Below, piece after piece: positions 6,852 through 15,760 of a DNA stretch of 64,000 nt. Position 1 is the first letter of the stretch. The number at the start of each line of letters is the position of its first letter. Source of the stretch: Actinoplanes cyaneus (GTDB taxonomy: Bacteria > Actinomycetota > Actinomycetes > Mycobacteriales > Micromonosporaceae). The position numbers were made by a program, and so were the translations under genes. Under the pieces are notes generated by a model that was given only the letters and a program-made list of their open reading frames with translations, was not told where the DNA came from and ran no database searches. The stretch is taken from contig NZ_BOMH01000045.1 in the NCBI RefSeq assembly GCF_016862095.1, positions 166,620 to 230,619 on the forward strand, written 5' to 3'.

Positions 6852-8995
6852 CCGACATGCCCGAGCGAGAGGAGAAGCTGCCGGCGGCGGGGAACGCGGC
6901 CGACGAGAGCGAGACCGACACCGACGCTGACACCGGGGCGGACGAGCGGCTCGACGAGATCTCAGATCCTCCGGCCCCGCTTTCTGTCCTGAGAAATCGA
7001 GGGCAGGTCGCAGGCAGCGTGGGGCAAATGATCCAGTACAACTACTGGGCCCAGCGATATCGGGAATCGTTGGAGCTCCCTGCGGAGGACGTCCAGCGCG
7101 TGATGGACACATTCGTCGAGCGTGACTTTCGGCGTGTGGGGATCAAAGAGCCAATGACCAGCAGCGCCGCGGCCTCGTTGCTCAATCAGCAGCGCTGCCT
7201 GCTCCTGGTGACCTCCGCCGACTCCGGCGGGGAGACGGCCGCAGTTGCGCTTCTCGGCCGCACCGGTCGGCAGATACGCAAACTCCCGGTCGACGACGAC
7301 GAAAAGCGGCTCCTGCCGGTCGGAGAACTTGATTGGCCGGAGGCGGATGAGCCTGCCGCCTTTCTGGTCATGGTTCCGCCTGGGGCTGAACGACATGGCC
7401 GCCTGCCGGAGCAACTGGCCGCGTACCGGTCCGAGATCGACCGGCGGGATGCACGGCTGGTGATGCTGGTCGAGTGGTACACCTGGCGAGCGATCGAGGG
7501 CTTGCCAGGGTTCGCCGCGGTTGAGGTTGAGAGACCTAACCCCATCGCGTTGTTGAAGGAGTTGTTCAGGGACCAGCATGAGCGATGGGATGTGGAGCGC
7601 CTCCTGGGCGATCAACAGATCATCGACGTGCTGCACGAGGCGTCGCCTGGACAGGTGGTGAGGTTCTCTTGGCGGGCGCTGGCTGCGGCGGAGGAGATCC
7701 TGGCGCTGAATGTGGCCGATCCGGTGCCGGCGATCGTAGAGATGGCTGTGCGCGCGTACCAGAACTGGGACAAAGAGTTGGCGGACTGGTTCGAGCTGCA
7801 TACCGATGTCCGGGCCAGACTGTTCCTGATCAGCCTGGCCTTCCTCGACGGGCAAGAGGCCGGCGAGGTTCTTCACTACGCCGAGCGACTCGGCGAGGAG
7901 CTGAAAATCTCGGGCGAGCTCCAGGGCGGGATCAGCGGGCCCGGAATCCGGCAATTGGCCAAAGCGGTCCATGCGCGAGTGGATGATCACTGGCGTATCC
8001 GGTTCACCAGGGCCGCATTCGGAGCCTCCGTGCTTCGGTTCGTGCACGGTGACCAGTCGGCGGAGTTCGTGCGACAGATGTGGAAGTGGGCCGCGGCTCT
8101 GCCCTTGCACAAGGGCGCACCGCATCAGCCGATCGCGAACCAGGTCGCCAAATCCATGTACGCGATCCATCTCTCGATACCCCGGCCGGACATCCCCGAG
8201 CTTCGGATCCTGGTGCACTCATGGTGGCGTTATGTGTCGCTTCGGCCATTGGTCTCGGAGCTCATCACGGATCTGGCGCTCAGCCCAGAAGCCGGCCCTC
8301 TCATACGGAGGCGGCTCCTCAGATGGACTGATGCGTCCAGGGATTCCTGGGTGCTCAGCGCGGTTGCCGTGGTCTGTGCGGGCCCGTTCGCGGACGCCTA
8401 TCCGCGGGCGGCGTTCACCCGGTTGAACCGGCTGGCCATCCGGGGAATCGTGGATGACGACGTGGTTGCCGCGGCCGCGTCGTTGTGGGATCGGCCGATG
8501 CACCGGAGAGCGGTCCTGAAGCAGGTCGTGGAATGGGCAAACGAGGACACTCCGCGTCGTGTTGTCGGTCTACGGGCTCTGGCTTCTATCACGGTCACTG
8601 TCTCTGGCATTCGGGCTGTGTTCGAGGAGCTGGCCGCCGACGACGCATTGCGTGCCGAGCTCGTCCAGATGTTCGGTGAGATCTTTGCCCCGCCGGACGG
8701 GCCGGACCAGGAGATCCGGCAGGCACTCAAACGCTGGCTTGACCTGGCGGCAGAGCGGCAGGACTACCGCAACCTGATGGCGCACCTGTTGATACATGGT
8801 GGAAGGACACCTGGGCGACACGGGATCAGCGCCCGCTACGTCACGATGAATCAGCTCTTGTACGAGTGGCGGCCGACTCTCCATGACGACGAGGACCCAC
8901 GAGCACGCGATTTCCGCTCCTGGCTGGCTGAGGAGCTTTTCAACGCGAATCCGCTGACGGGTCCGCATCGCCCCGAGCCGCGAGCGGCCGCCTGA
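6848..8995 (+). CDS. 715-aa putative effector: RN-x-GQVA peptide, degenerate P-loop-like region, helical C-terminus
   Basis: I do not recognise a named family. An acidic disordered N-terminus (about 1-45) leads to VLRNRGQVAGSVGQMIQYN (about 47-64), which matches the tail of the upstream protein. Residues about 115-220 look alpha/beta; LLLVTSADSGGETAAVALL sits where a Walker A loop would be, but the GK(T/S) is missing. The rest, to residue 700, is helical and Trp/Arg-rich, like a repeat scaffold. No signal peptide or membrane helix. It overlaps both neighbours by 4 and 1 nt, so the operon is tightly coupled. An arrangement of a tag peptide, an NTPase-like domain and a helical scaffold recalls actinobacterial conflict proteins (inference). 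Confidence 0.55.
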   Translation: MTDMPEREEKLPAAGNAADESETDTDADTGADERLDEISDPPAPLSVLRNRGQVAGSVGQMIQYNYWAQRYRESLELPAEDVQRVMDTFVERDFRRVGIKEPMTSSAAASLLNQQRCLLLVTSADSGGETAAVALLGRTGRQIRKLPVDDDEKRLLPVGELDWPEADEPAAFLVMVPPGAERHGRLPEQLAAYRSEIDRRDARLVMLVEWYTWRAIEGLPGFAAVEVERPNPIALLKELFRDQHERWDVERLLGDQQIIDVLHEASPGQVVRFSWRALAAAEEILALNVADPVPAIVEMAVRAYQNWDKELADWFELHTDVRARLFLISLAFLDGQEAGEVLHYAERLGEELKISGELQGGISGPGIRQLAKAVHARVDDHWRIRFTRAAFGASVLRFVHGDQSAEFVRQMWKWAAALPLHKGAPHQPIANQVAKSMYAIHLSIPRPDIPELRILVHSWWRYVSLRPLVSELITDLALSPEAGPLIRRRLLRWTDASRDSWVLSAVAVVCAGPFADAYPRAAFTRLNRLAIRGIVDDDVVAAAASLWDRPMHRRAVLKQVVEWANEDTPRRVVGLRALASITVTVSGIRAVFEELAADDALRAELVQMFGEIFAPPDGPDQEIRQALKRWLDLAAERQDYRNLMAHLLIHGGRTPGRHGISARYVTMNQLLYEWRPTLHDDEDPRARDFRSWLAEELFNANPLTGPHRPEPRAAA

Positions 8996-9768
8996 TGACC
9001 GCAGCGGAGAACCGCTGGTATCAGCGGTGGTTTCCCGGTTGGGACGATCCTGGTAGCGGGGAGGATGCGCAGGTGGTAACGGCCCAGCCTGTTCGGGAGG
9101 GCCGCTTCAGCACCGAACTGTCCAGCAGAGACCGCGGTCTTCCGTTCTCGGCCTCTTTCGTGCTGCGCTGGCAAGGTCAAGAACAAACCTTCCTCGCAGC
9201 CAAAAGGGACCTGCATCAGTGGGCCGTTGATCGTTCTTCGCGTCTTCGCGTCACGGACTCCGAGTACCTTGACGCGGTGCTGAATCTTCAGCTCTGCCAG
9301 CAATGGGTCCGTAGGATCGACGCTGACACCAGGATCATCAGTGCGGAAGCTGCGGTCCAGGTCGACCCCGACGTGCTGAACACCTATGCCGAGATGCAGG
9401 CCATCCGGCGGCGAGCTGCCGTTGAACGCCTGCGCTGGGAAACTGATCTTGAGGAGCTCAGGTTCCTCCGGGAACATGTCTTCTCCCGGCCGGAGGTGGC
9501 TCGCAGCTATTGGCTGAAGAACCACCTCGATAGGCCGGGTGACTTCAACCCGGCACCCTTCGACAAGATTGCCGCGTCATTCGCCGCCAGCCCGGAGGCG
9601 AGCGTCTCGGCCCGGATCGCCGGACTCGTCGGCGATTTCATCAGTGGGCTGAATGAGGAACAGCGTGGCTATCTGATCGGTCAGATCGGGCAGGTGTTCT
9701 CCTCCTACTCCCGAAATGATCTCTCCGAGCTTGTCAGTGATGCTGACAGCCCGGACGCAGTGCGGTGA
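8995..9768 (+). CDS. hypothetical protein, last gene of the Crp-cyclase operon
   Basis: A 257-residue cytosolic-looking protein that I do not recognise. The start ATG shares one base with the previous stop (TGATG). An N-terminal beta-rich stretch (FSTELSSRDRGLPFSASFVLRW) weakly recalls a PHB/SPFH strand pattern, followed by long charged helices (AEMQAIRRRAAVERLRWETD, EELRFLREHVF) likely to form a coiled coil. A helical tail follows (LVGDFISGLNEEQRGYLIGQI). No membrane helix. Position and coupling say it works with the two upstream proteins. Confidence 0.55.
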   Translation: MTAAENRWYQRWFPGWDDPGSGEDAQVVTAQPVREGRFSTELSSRDRGLPFSASFVLRWQGQEQTFLAAKRDLHQWAVDRSSRLRVTDSEYLDAVLNLQLCQQWVRRIDADTRIISAEAAVQVDPDVLNTYAEMQAIRRRAAVERLRWETDLEELRFLREHVFSRPEVARSYWLKNHLDRPGDFNPAPFDKIAASFAASPEASVSARIAGLVGDFISGLNEEQRGYLIGQIGQVFSSYSRNDLSELVSDADSPDAVR

Positions 9769-9775
9769 GGTGTGG

Positions 9776-9799
9776 TCCGGCGGGTGGTGACCCGCCGGA
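9776..9799. terminator. bidirectional hairpin between convergent genes
   Basis: TCCGGCGGGT and ACCCGCCGGA form a perfect 10-bp stem around GGTG. It sits just after the stop of the plus-strand operon (9768) and just before the stop of the GH38 gene (9809), so it can serve both. Confidence 0.7.
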
Positions 9800-9808
9800 A
9801 CACTCAGT

Positions 9809-12775
9809 TCAGCGGGTGAGGCGGAGGGTGCGGACCTCGAAGGGGGTCAGGGTCAGCGGGATGGTGGCATCGGTGAGGAGCAAGGGGGAGCCCTCAGGGC
9901 GTTCCAGAAGCGAAGCCGTGCGAGCCGACGAGAAGTCGGTGTGCAGGTGGAGCGTGCCGGAGGCGCGACGCCCCAGGGACTCGTAGAGGCGGACGATCAC
10001 GTCGCCGGAGCGGTCGTCGGCCAGCTTCACCGAGGAGATCAGCAGGCCTTCGCCGGTGAGGGAGACCAGCGGGTCGAAGCCGTGCGCGCCGGTGACCACC
10101 CGGGCCGGGAGGTTCATGGCGATGCCGGCCTCGGTGGCGTCGGCGACGGAAGCGCCGATCACCAGGCCGTACGAGCAGGTCTGGTGACCCTGGTCGGTCT
10201 CCGGGTCGGGGAAGCGCGGGGCTCGCAGCAGGGACAGCCGGACCGTCGTCGTGACGCCGTGCTCCTCGGAGGAGTCGCGGGTGACGTCGTAGCCGTACGT
10301 CGAATCGGTGACCAGGGCGGCGCCGAAGCCGGGCTCCTCGACGAGGACGAACCGGTGCATGGACGCCTCGAACTTGGCCGCCTCCCAGCTGGTGTTCGTG
10401 TGGGTGACCCGCTTCTGGTAGCCGAACTGGGTCTCGGCGGCAACCTGCTCCGCCCGTACGTCGAAGGGGAAGGTGACTTTGAGGAACTTCTCCGTCTCGT
10501 GCCAGTCGGTCTCCTGGTCGATGCGGAGCACGCGGCTGCCGGGTTCCAGGGTGAGCGTCTGGGTGACGCGCGACTTCGAGAACGCCCGCACGATCGTGAC
10601 CGCATCGTCCGTGAAGGTGATCGACTCGACCGCACGCAGGTCCGTGACGCGGTTGCGGTAGAAGCGGTCGACGTCCCACGCGTCCCACATGTTCGGGAAG
10701 TCCTGGTGCAGTTGCAGGAGGTTGGCCTCGCCGGCGAGCGCCTCACGCCCGGTGGCGAGATCGACCGCCGAGGTGATCAGCCCCTCGTCCGAGATCGTCA
10801 CCGACACGATCCCGTTCGAGATGACGTTTCCGGAGATGGAGGACTCGGCGCGGGCGGAAGACGCGACGCCACCGCCGAGAGCCGCAACACCGTCACGTGC
10901 GAACGGCGCCGGGTTCAGCGTCACCACAGCGGTTCCGTCGCCCACCAGGGCCGTCCGCGCGGTGTCGATCAGGGCGGAAGCAGCCGACTGGATGGAGGCG
11001 TAAGCCGCCACCGCCTCCCGGTGCACCCACGCGATCGACGTCCCGGGCAGGATGTCGTGGAACTGGTGCAGCAGCACCTGCTTCCAGAGCCGGTCGATCT
11101 CCTCGTACGGGTAGGGGACGCCCGCCCGCACGGCCGCGGTCGCCGCCCACAGCTCCGCCTCGATCAGTAGGTGCTCGCTGCGCCGGTTGCCCTGCTTGGT
11201 CCGGTGCTGGCTGGTCAGCGTGGCGCGGTGCAGTTCGAGGTAGAGCTCGCCGACCCACACGGGCGGGTGCGGCATCTCGGCACGCGCGTTGGCGAAGAAG
11301 TCGTTCGGGTGTTCCCATGCGACGGTCGCGCTGCCCTCGAGGTTGCGCAGGCGGGCCGCCCGGCCGGTCATCTCGCGCGTGGTCCCGCCGCCGCCGTCAC
11401 CCCAGCCGACCGGTGCCAGCGAGTGCGACGCGACCCGGCTCTCCCGGAACTGGTTGGTGGCCTTGGCGAGCTCGGCCCCGGAGAGCTGCGAGTTGTACGT
11501 GTCCATCGGCGGGAAGTGCGTGAAGATCCGCGACCCGTCGATGCCCTCCCACAGGAAGGTGTGGTGCGGGAACTTGTTCACCTGGTTCCACGAGATCTTC
11601 TGCGTGAAGAACCACTCGAACCCGGCCCGGCGGATGAGCTGCGGCAGCCCGGGGGAGTAGCCGAAGCTGTCCGGCAGCCACACCCCCTGGCTCTCCACGC
11701 CGAACTCCTCGCGGAAGAACCGCTGCCCGTACGTGAACTGGCGGACCAGCGCCTCGCCGGTCGGCATGACCGTGTCGGACTCCACCCACATGCCGCCGAG
11801 CGGGATGAACCGGCCGTCCTTCACCGCTTCGCGGACGCGGTCCCACACCTCCGGCCGGTGCTCCTTGAGCCACGCGTACTGCTGGGCGCTGGACATGCCG
11901 TACCGGAAATCGGGGTCGATCTCCATCAGCTCCGTCATGCCGGCCGCCGTGCGAGCCACCTTGCGGATGGTCTCGCGGACCGGCCAGAGCCAGGCCGAGT
12001 CGATGTGCGCGTGACCGATCGCGGACACGTGGTGCGCGCTGTGCTCGGCCGGCGCGTCGAGGACGTCCTCGAGCCGGGCCCGGGCGTCGCGCGCGGTGCC
12101 GGAGATGTCCTGCAGGTCCAGGGCGTCGAGGGCGTCGTCGAGCGCCTGCAGGATGCGCATCCGCCGCGGCGAGGAAACCGGAAGAACAGACTGCAGTTCC
12201 AGCAGTACGTCGATGTCCAGCGACAATTCGTAGACCTGCTCGTCGAAGAGCACGAGGTCCATCCGCCGGGTCGTGTAGAGCGGCCGCTTCGACGACGTCC
12301 GCACGTCGCCCTCCTGGGTCGGCAGGAAGGGGTGGTAGTCGAGCAGGACCGGGTTCGCGGCCGCCTCGAGGTAGAGATCGATTCCGGTCGTCGTCACCGG
12401 GATCCACTGATTCCGCGGGTTGATCGACTTCACCGGAGTGCCGTCGGCGCGGTAGACCAGCGCCTCGCACTGGAAGCCCGGCATGTTGATGTCGAACCCG
12501 AGGTCGACCAGGATCTCGGCCCGCTTGCCCGCCCACTCGGCCGGCACCTGGCCGCGCAGCCGGAACCAGGTGGTGTTCCACGCCGGCCCCCACGGTGTGC
12601 CGACGGTGTAGGGCTCGAAGGACAGAGCCAGCCCCTCGGCCGGCGGAATCGGTTCGCCCGGCAGGGAATGCCAGCCGACTTCCAGCGGTACGGCGTCGGT
12701 GTGGATCGCCGGGCGGATGCGCTCGGTGAGGACACGGGTCGCGCGCCCGACGGTGAGCGGGATGTCGTCGTGCAT
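9809..12775 (-). CDS. alpha-mannosidase, glycoside hydrolase family 38
   Basis: Zinc-dependent retaining alpha-mannosidase of 988 residues, no signal peptide, so cytoplasmic. Family landmarks: zinc ligands in IGHAHIDSAWLWP (about 260-272), the catalytic nucleophile Asp in GVWLPDSFGYS, GGMWVESDTVMPTGEALVRQ, and the beta-sandwich C-terminal half. An N-terminal jelly-roll-like domain precedes the catalytic domain, as in the bacterial/vacuolar subgroup. Next to it, with only one base between, is the clan-A glycosidase gene; both belong to the operon that starts with the sugar-binding lipoprotein. Likely job: cleaving imported alpha-mannosyl oligosaccharides. Confidence 0.93.
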   Translation of the reverse strand: MHDDIPLTVGRATRVLTERIRPAIHTDAVPLEVGWHSLPGEPIPPAEGLALSFEPYTVGTPWGPAWNTTWFRLRGQVPAEWAGKRAEILVDLGFDINMPGFQCEALVYRADGTPVKSINPRNQWIPVTTTGIDLYLEAAANPVLLDYHPFLPTQEGDVRTSSKRPLYTTRRMDLVLFDEQVYELSLDIDVLLELQSVLPVSSPRRMRILQALDDALDALDLQDISGTARDARARLEDVLDAPAEHSAHHVSAIGHAHIDSAWLWPVRETIRKVARTAAGMTELMEIDPDFRYGMSSAQQYAWLKEHRPEVWDRVREAVKDGRFIPLGGMWVESDTVMPTGEALVRQFTYGQRFFREEFGVESQGVWLPDSFGYSPGLPQLIRRAGFEWFFTQKISWNQVNKFPHHTFLWEGIDGSRIFTHFPPMDTYNSQLSGAELAKATNQFRESRVASHSLAPVGWGDGGGGTTREMTGRAARLRNLEGSATVAWEHPNDFFANARAEMPHPPVWVGELYLELHRATLTSQHRTKQGNRRSEHLLIEAELWAATAAVRAGVPYPYEEIDRLWKQVLLHQFHDILPGTSIAWVHREAVAAYASIQSAASALIDTARTALVGDGTAVVTLNPAPFARDGVAALGGGVASSARAESSISGNVISNGIVSVTISDEGLITSAVDLATGREALAGEANLLQLHQDFPNMWDAWDVDRFYRNRVTDLRAVESITFTDDAVTIVRAFSKSRVTQTLTLEPGSRVLRIDQETDWHETEKFLKVTFPFDVRAEQVAAETQFGYQKRVTHTNTSWEAAKFEASMHRFVLVEEPGFGAALVTDSTYGYDVTRDSSEEHGVTTTVRLSLLRAPRFPDPETDQGHQTCSYGLVIGASVADATEAGIAMNLPARVVTGAHGFDPLVSLTGEGLLISSVKLADDRSGDVIVRLYESLGRRASGTLHLHTDFSSARTASLLERPEGSPLLLTDATIPLTLTPFEVRTLRLTR

Positions 12776-12776
12776 G

Positions 12777-14000
12777 TCAGTGGCTCTCCTTCAGGACACG
12801 GATGCCGCGCGCGGCGAGCAGGGCGGTGTCGTGCTCCCGCGATTTGAGGACGATCTGCGGGCCGGGGCCGGGGCCGTCACCGGCCAGGTGGAGCCAGGTG
12901 CGGTAGAACTCCCGGGCCGGCCCGCAGGACGCGCGGTGACCGGGCACGGTGTCGTCGAGCACCAGCCCGACGGGTTGTTCCTCGGCGACCGGCGAGCGCA
13001 GGGCGGCGATGGTCTCGGCGAACCGGACGCCGGTCGGCTTGACCTTGCCGGTGCTGGTGATCAGGCCCAGGTCGTACTCCAGCTCGGGGAAGTCGAGCAG
13101 GTCCCGGGAGACGTCGTGCGAGCACCACCAGGTGATGCCGGACAGCTCGGGGATGCGGGCGACGTGGCGCAGGGTGGCCTCCAGGAAGTCCGCGGCGTCC
13201 GGCTCACGAACCACGTTGGTGGGCGCGCCGACCTCCTGCAACCAGACCGGGCGCGTCGCGTCGGTGTGCCAGGCCGCGGCGAGCCGGCACAGGTACTCGG
13301 CGTGGCGGACCGAGCCGGCGCCGAGACCGCCGTACGCCTGAGCGGCGCCGTTGAACACCCAGGAGTGCACGATCGTCTGGTCCCCGTGCGCGACCGCGTG
13401 GGCGGGACCGAACGGCTGGGTGTCGTCGTACCAGGCGGCGTCGTACATGGCGTGCGTGACCAGCGTCGACGGCCGCACCTCGGCGCGCACGGCGGCGGTC
13501 AGGCGGGCCAGCCAGTGCCCGGCGCCCTCCTCGGTGACCGGGTGCGGGAACGGGTGCGGCGCCGCGGCGAACTGGTTCACCTCGTTGCCCAGCGTCACGC
13601 CGAGCAGGTTCGGCCGGTCGGCGACCGCGCCCGCGAGCGCCGCCAGGTAGTCCGCTGTCGAGGCGACCACGTCCGGGTCGGTGAACATGTTCCGCCGGTG
13701 CCACGACGACAGCCACGCCGGTACGAAGTCGAAGCTGGACAGGTGGCCCTGCAACCCGTCGACGTTGACGTCGAGCCCGCAGTCCGCCGCGAGGTCCACG
13801 ACCGTGACCACGTCGGCGAGGGCGCGCGGGCGGATCAGGCCACGGTTCGGCTGCACGTGCGGCCAGAGCGGCATCAGCCGGATGTGGTCGACGCCGAGCC
13901 CGGCGATCGCTTCCAGGTCCTGCCGGACGGCGGCCGGGTCGAAGTCGAGCCAGGAGTGGAACCACCCGGCCGACGGGGTGTAGTTGACGCCGAATCTCAT
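12777..14000 (-). CDS. clan GH-A glycoside hydrolase (GH5-like, possible mannanase/mannosidase)
   Basis: A 407-residue TIM-barrel enzyme. The acid/base Glu is visible in GVTLGNEVNQF (about residue 160) and the nucleophile Glu in RPVWLQEVGAP (about 260), both at the ends of strands 4 and 7 as in clan A. N-terminus MRFGVNYTPSAGWFHSWLDF begins barrel strand 1. No signal peptide. It lies between the MalG-type permease (8 bp gap) and GH38. Mannoside specificity is inferred from the neighbours, not from the motifs. Confidence 0.82.
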   Translation of the reverse strand: MRFGVNYTPSAGWFHSWLDFDPAAVRQDLEAIAGLGVDHIRLMPLWPHVQPNRGLIRPRALADVVTVVDLAADCGLDVNVDGLQGHLSSFDFVPAWLSSWHRRNMFTDPDVVASTADYLAALAGAVADRPNLLGVTLGNEVNQFAAAPHPFPHPVTEEGAGHWLARLTAAVRAEVRPSTLVTHAMYDAAWYDDTQPFGPAHAVAHGDQTIVHSWVFNGAAQAYGGLGAGSVRHAEYLCRLAAAWHTDATRPVWLQEVGAPTNVVREPDAADFLEATLRHVARIPELSGITWWCSHDVSRDLLDFPELEYDLGLITSTGKVKPTGVRFAETIAALRSPVAEEQPVGLVLDDTVPGHRASCGPAREFYRTWLHLAGDGPGPGPQIVLKSREHDTALLAARGIRVLKESH

Positions 14001-14008
14001 GGAACGGT

Positions 14009-14818
14009 TCACCCTTTCACGCCGCCTTCCTCGACACCCTTGAAGAAGTAGCGTTGTAGTGCGCTGAACAGGATCGCGATCGGGATGAAGGCGATCATCG
14101 TGCCGGCCGCGATCAGGCGCTGATCCTGCGTGAACGTGCCGGAGAGGTATTGCAGGCCGACCGTCAGCGTGTACTGCTCCGGTGAGGTCAGCACGATCAG
14201 CGGCCACAGGAAGTCGTCCCAGGCCTGGATGAACGCGAAGATCGCGACGACCGCGAGGGTGCCGCGGACGGCCGGCAGCGAGACGCGCAGCAGCCGTTGC
14301 GGGACGGTGGCGCCGTCTACGATCGCGGCCTCGTCGATCTCCTGCGGCAGCGCGCGGAACGCGTTGTACATCAGGAGCACGTTGAGCGCGGCGACCATCC
14401 CCGGCAGGGCGACCCCGAGCAGGGTGTCGGCGAGGCCGAAGTCGCGGACCGTGACGTACTGCGAGACGATCGTCACCTCGCCGGGCAGCACCAGCGTGGA
14501 CAGGAAGAGCCCGAGCACCACGCTGCGGCCGCGGAACTTGAGGCGGGCGATCGCGTAGCCGGCCATCGTCGCGAACACGATGTTGCCGCCGACCGTCAGC
14601 GCGGCGACGACCAGCGAGTTGCCGATGTAGCGCCAGACCGGGATCGCGTCGGCGACCTTCGCGTAGTTGTTCAGGGTCGGCTGGTGCGGGATGAAACTGG
14701 GCGTCTGGGTGTAGATGTCCTCGCCGGCGCCCTTGAGCGAGGTGGACAGCTGCCACACGAACGGGCCGACCGTGATGATCAGGACGAACGCCAGCAGGAA
14801 GTAGCGCAGCGTCTTCAT
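14009..14818 (-). CDS. carbohydrate ABC transporter permease (MalG-like)
   Basis: A 269-residue inner-membrane protein with six predicted helices. The EAA loop is DEAAIVDGATVPQRLLRVSLPAVRG, the hallmark of CUT1 sugar permeases. Its ATG overlaps the stop of the partner permease (ATGA). Together with the partner and the lipoprotein it makes a CUT1 importer; no ATPase gene is in the operon, as is common in actinobacteria where a shared MsiK-like ATPase serves many importers. Confidence 0.92.
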   Translation of the reverse strand: MKTLRYFLLAFVLIITVGPFVWQLSTSLKGAGEDIYTQTPSFIPHQPTLNNYAKVADAIPVWRYIGNSLVVAALTVGGNIVFATMAGYAIARLKFRGRSVVLGLFLSTLVLPGEVTIVSQYVTVRDFGLADTLLGVALPGMVAALNVLLMYNAFRALPQEIDEAAIVDGATVPQRLLRVSLPAVRGTLAVVAIFAFIQAWDDFLWPLIVLTSPEQYTLTVGLQYLSGTFTQDQRLIAAGTMIAFIPIAILFSALQRYFFKGVEEGGVKG

Positions 14819-15693
14819 CGCTCGCTCCGGTTGTTCAGCCGGGCCAGCACGATCATCGGGACGAGCGTGACCACGAACAGCAGCACGCTCAGCGCGGATG
14901 CGTAGCCGAAGTTGCCGTAGAAGCCGCCCGCGTACTGCTGGATCAGCATGACCAGCGACTGGTCCTTGCCACCCGGGCCGCCCTTGCCGCCGGTGAGGAT
15001 GTAGAGCTCGGAGAAGACGCGCAGCGCCGCGACACTCACCAGGATCGAGACCAGGAACATCGTTCCCCGTACGCCGGGGACCGTGACCGTGAGGAACCGG
15101 CGCACCCGCCCGGCGCCGTCGATCGCGGCCGCCTCGTGCAGGTCCTTGCGCACGTTCCCGAGCGCGGCCAGGTAGACGATCATGTAGTAGCCCAGCCCCT
15201 TCCAGACGGTCAGGCTGATCGCGCTGATCAGCACCAGCCAGCGGTCGGTCAGAAACGGCACCGGCTGCGCGACGACGTGCAACGCCCGGGCCAGGTTGTT
15301 GATCAGGCCGCGGTCATCGAGCAACCAGGTCCACATCAGGCCGACCACCACCGCGCTGGCGATGACGGGGACGTAGAAGGCGGTCCGGAAGAACGCGATG
15401 CCCGGCAGCTTCTTCTCGACGAGCACCGCGAGCAGCAGGGGCAGGATCGTCAGCAGCGGCAGGCAGATCGCCATGTAGATCACGCTGTTGAGCAGGGCGG
15501 TCCGGACATCGCCGTCGTGCAGCATGTCCGTGTAGTTCCGCAGCCCGACGACGTCGTAGTCGCCGCCGAGCGGCCGCGCGTCGGTGAACGACAGCCGCAG
15601 CGTGTTGATCGAGGGCCAGACGCTGAACACCAGCAGCCAGGCCAGGGCCGGGATGGTGAGCACCCACGGCGTGAACCATCGTTGGGTCTTCAC
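14815..15693 (-). CDS. carbohydrate ABC transporter permease (MalF-like)
   Basis: A 292-residue CUT1 permease. The EAA loop reads HEAAAIDGAGRVRRFLTVTVPGVRG. GTG at 15693 is taken as the start because AGGAG lies just upstream and the protein then begins KTQRWFTPWVLTIPAL, the usual first helix; the open frame extends upstream to 15753. Overlaps MalG by 4 nt and follows the binding-protein gene by 67 bp, the normal order for such operons. Confidence 0.9.
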   Translation of the reverse strand: MKTQRWFTPWVLTIPALAWLLVFSVWPSINTLRLSFTDARPLGGDYDVVGLRNYTDMLHDGDVRTALLNSVIYMAICLPLLTILPLLLAVLVEKKLPGIAFFRTAFYVPVIASAVVVGLMWTWLLDDRGLINNLARALHVVAQPVPFLTDRWLVLISAISLTVWKGLGYYMIVYLAALGNVRKDLHEAAAIDGAGRVRRFLTVTVPGVRGTMFLVSILVSVAALRVFSELYILTGGKGGPGGKDQSLVMLIQQYAGGFYGNFGYASALSVLLFVVTLVPMIVLARLNNRSER

Positions 15694-15760
15694 AGGTTCT
15701 CCTGACAAGGGGTGGCGGCCGGAAGTGAACACGGGGGGGCCTCCGGCCGCCACCGGCTTC

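Noticed and set aside
11171..14051. Plus-strand open frames opposite GH38 and the clan-A glycosidase
   Set aside because: No recognisable motif, and they lie wholly inside well-supported genes.
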